A stretch of 64,000 nucleotides of DNA from Dinoroseobacter sp. (GTDB taxonomy: Bacteria > Pseudomonadota > Alphaproteobacteria > Rhodobacterales > Rhodobacteraceae). The notes under the pieces are model-generated. The model saw only the letters and a list, made by a program, of their open reading frames with translations, had not been told where the DNA came from and searched no databases. Every line of letters starts with the position of its first letter. Within the stretch, counting starts at the first letter, position 1. This document shows, in pieces, positions 63,001-64,000 of the stretch. Location: NCBI GenBank assembly GCA_030066795.1, contig JASJAW010000018.1, positions 62,001-126,000 of the forward strand, in the 5' to 3' direction. The translations under genes were made by a program, and so were the position numbers.

Positions 63001-63159
63001 GCCGGCTTCAGGCCGTTCGATGAAGCTGAACGACCGGATATCCAGCGCATTCACATCGAACCCGAAATCAAGGAGCTGAATACCGGAATACGGAACCAGC
63101 GTAATCTCTTCGCCCAGATTGACCAGCTTTCGAAGCCGCTTGGCGCGGTCTTGCAGCAT
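60016..63159 (-). CDS. srfB: SrfB-family actin/Hsp70-fold ATPase-like protein
   Basis: A 1047-residue cytosolic protein from ATG 63159, overlapping the upstream TAA (TAATG); a longer start at 63192 lies inside the upstream gene. ASKHA-fold phosphate loops are present: VLDIGNSRTCGILIE (282-296, phosphate 1), CIDVGGGTTDLMVTTY (599-614, phosphate 2) and VVLLTGRPSRLPAV (813-826, adenosine loop). The rest is helical, with an insertion of Pro/Glu-rich residues at about 730-755. Homologues are annotated 'virulence factor SrfB'. Chaperone-like or filament-forming action on the SrfC GTPase is an inference from operon order. Confidence 0.85.
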   Translation of the reverse strand: MLQDRAKRLRKLVNLGEEITLVPYSGIQLLDFGFDVNALDIRSFSFIERPEAGATEAHRTLYPLSGEAEADAKILSGATSDDNEYSIRPVAALEPFLEKWVPVPVLRLKNQRGAAGEEVYDAGPSSWARMRTVELPEPDPETGHTHRVQLALDTALTDQDQSQHYVAPERADSEKPREFRLVSDPAAMSWFLQRLEADEDGNALDLQLWVSDWLKEMFLEFKRAERPGRAISEENLPYMFEHWARYLSYLKLIQKAVAPPKMRFANTVAQRDAVTPVEVDLVLDIGNSRTCGILIERFPGDTRVDLARSFPLEIRDLSRPEYHYSGLFESRVEFADLRFGDERYASRSGRRNAFMWPSFVRMGPEAMRLVQAEEGTETVSGLSSPKRYLWDETAVLQDWRFHNHFDPNNLPRPVRAAMRHLNEAGDVLVQIKQEISDKLRKPRKSTPMTPAIRPRFSRSSLFGFMLSEVIAHAMVQINDPASRSRRPQSDLPRLLNRVILSLPTATSVQEQAMIRSRVQGAMILVKEMLGIKDGSSTIAVENKPELLVDWDEASCTQLVYLYSELTQKFDGRIDTFLQLKGQKRPSPAGDTVPSLRLACIDVGGGTTDLMVTTYRGEDNRVLHPEQTFREGFRVAGDDLVHRVISAIVLPRLQDSITEAGGRFVAERMRELFGGDIGGQEQQTVQRRRQFSVRVLVPLAEAILSLCEDVEEADRIEVQAADVLGLVPTRRPDTGDEADTEPAEEEPPQVKPKVTDDILDYLEKSAAQLGAQGWRLADVNLAFSREDLDAIAREVFQKVLGNMCEVIDHLGCDVVLLTGRPSRLPAVRSIIEEMLVVPPHRLISMHRYKTGNWYPFRDPVSQRVGDPKSTVAVGGMLIALSESRIPNFKVTTGAFQMKSTARFVGEMDTNGQIPAHRILFSDIDLDAKKTAQDPIAVVKMYSPVFIGSRQLPLERWTTTPLYRLDFANSSIEGRKKPIKVELVREDDDVDEAETSLEKLRRERVREVFRIDAVEDAEGTMMKNDDVILSLHTLGFEDKYWLDTGVFRI

Positions 63160-64000
63160 TATTGTCCCCCAAAAGTAAAGGAATGCGTCCAATCGCGTGA
63201 CTGACCTGAAACGATCCCGGTCAGGTTTTCAACCCTGTCTCCCGAGCGTATCTGCACAGTAAACGGTGTTTCACCGCCTCCCGTTCGCGACGCATACAAG
63301 TTGACCCTGACGGAGTAAGTACCCGCCAGCGGGTCGGTAAAAAACGTATTCTCGACAGGCTCGGGGGCAGGTGCTCCGACATTACTGTCAACGTCGAGCT
63401 GGCCGTTGCAGGCGAGCCGCTGCTGATGCCAGACTGTCACCCCAGCGGGACAAGTCACATAAAGATCCATGTCGTCGGTAGTATCCCAGGCAAGCGTGAT
63501 GGTCAGGTCACCCAGTTCCGCGCCAGCCTGTTCGCGGCGCGCGTCTATATCCGGCAAGGCGGCTGGCAGAGTCTGTGCAGGAAATGGCGGAATCACCGCC
63601 TGTCGCATCGGATCTGGCTGACAGGATCTATCCATGATGCCGATCTCGCGCTCCAATGCCGCGATCTGGTTTTGAAGCTCGGCTGTTCGGCGCTGTTCTT
63701 CGCTAGCCTCTGCCTGACTTGCGCAATGAGAGATGAAAAACGGGGTCCGCAGTCCACATGCTGGAACAAGCAGCCACAGGATCGCAGCCAGCAATAGGGC
63801 CAAGATCAGCCACCCCAGCCAGAAGAGCCATATCGGCAGGACCCGCGGTTCTTGGCGGGCCACGGCCGTTGGTCTGGCGGAAGCGCTTCCGGGCTCTGTT
63901 TCCGCGCCGGCCGATTTTGGCGTTGGCCGTGTATCCGGCGCTGTGAGCGTGCCCGTGACAGTGGCCTGACGGTCCGACACCCATGCCCAATTTACCAGAA
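63159..64000 (-). CDS. Membrane coiled-coil protein with DUF2135-like domain, probably extends past window end
   Basis: The open frame runs from TAA 63161 to the window edge. In-window starts would be GTG 63980 without a ribosome site, and in-frame codons LVNWAW continue upstream, so the true start is probably outside. Visible parts: a Pro/Thr-rich N-terminus, a membrane helix (LPIWLFWLGWLILALLLAAI), the CGLRTPFFISHC segment, a coiled coil ending LEREIGIMDRSC, and a C-terminal domain with ITLAWDTTDDMDLYVTCP, resembling DUF2135/YfaP-type beta domains. The same layout appears in the 49021-49677 protein. First gene of the Srf-type operon. Confidence 0.65.
   Translation of the reverse strand, partial: LVNWAWVSDRQATVTGTLTAPDTRPTPKSAGAETEPGSASARPTAVARQEPRVLPIWLFWLGWLILALLLAAILWLLVPACGLRTPFFISHCASQAEASEEQRRTAELQNQIAALEREIGIMDRSCQPDPMRQAVIPPFPAQTLPAALPDIDARREQAGAELGDLTITLAWDTTDDMDLYVTCPAGVTVWHQQRLACNGQLDVDSNVGAPAPEPVENTFFTDPLAGTYSVRVNLYASRTGGGETPFTVQIRSGDRVENLTGIVSGQSRDWTHSFTFGGQ

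Noticed and set aside
1..64000. CRISPR array, insertion sequence with terminal repeats, or replication origin
   Set aside because: No regularly spaced repeats, no intact transposase gene and no DnaA-box cluster were seen. The only mobile-element trace is the integrase remnant.

Overview
The window reads as chromosome from a marine Roseobacter-clade (Rhodobacteraceae) alphaproteobacterium. The basis is moderately high GC with strong third-position GC, the order hom-glpX-recJ, a beta-hydroxyaspartate-cycle operon, a YedE/SQR/persulfide-hydrolase sulfide block, and the protein families throughout. Species cannot be fixed from the sequence alone.

Layout. 1-4.1 kb (minus): a Liv-type branched-chain amino-acid/amide ABC importer (livG cut by the window edge, livM, livH, binding protein) and a stand-alone Lrp ligand-binding domain. 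4.3-6.9 kb: a two-subunit isoquinoline-1-oxidoreductase-type molybdenum hydroxylase. 7.1-14.7 kb: two tandem oligopeptide-type binding proteins, two permeases and a fused double ATPase. 14.7-20.2 kb: regulator bhcR divergent from bhcABCD, the complete beta-hydroxyaspartate cycle for assimilating glyoxylate to oxaloacetate. IclR-like TTTCCA/TGGAAA inverted repeats lie in the promoter. 20.3-21.7 kb: a DUF3179 protein, followed by 1.2 kb with no convincing gene.

22.9-30.9 kb (plus): a sulfide/persulfide module with an apparently Tat-exported SQR, a DUF5368 protein, a Crp/Fnr regulator, a DUF2892 protein, two half-size YedE transporters, an ETHE1-type hydrolase, a phosphatase-SQR fusion and a SulP permease. 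Two GTGA-N5-TCAC palindromes sit before its two transcription units. 31-31.7 kb is a scar: an amino-acid permease 3' fragment abuts a frameshifted integrase tail that ends beside tRNA-Glu.

31.8-48.6 kb is mostly housekeeping: recJ, glpX, hom, a small lipoprotein, a TetR regulator with a perfect palindromic operator, three Tad-type surface-assembly proteins, an orphan sarcosine oxidase beta subunit, an AEC transporter, then MBL hydrolase-tatD-holB-tmk-D,D-carboxypeptidase-SPOR protein, and tRNA-Ser(TGA).

49-64 kb holds the least explained system: eight co-directional minus-strand genes, seven of them joined by 1-4 base overlaps or short gaps. In transcription order they encode a membrane coiled-coil/DUF2135-like protein (probably running off the window), SrfB (actin/Hsp70-fold ATPase), SrfC (P-loop GTPase-like), a membrane protein with a Sel1-like tail, a secreted SH3/von Willebrand A protein, an ABC ATPase, an FtsX-like permease and a secreted formylglycine-generating-enzyme-fold protein. 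A paralogue of the first protein lies at 49.0 kb beyond the far end of the operon. The arrangement suggests an envelope-spanning machine with cytosolic nucleotide-driven parts and periplasmic sensor/scaffold parts. Its job is unknown to me.
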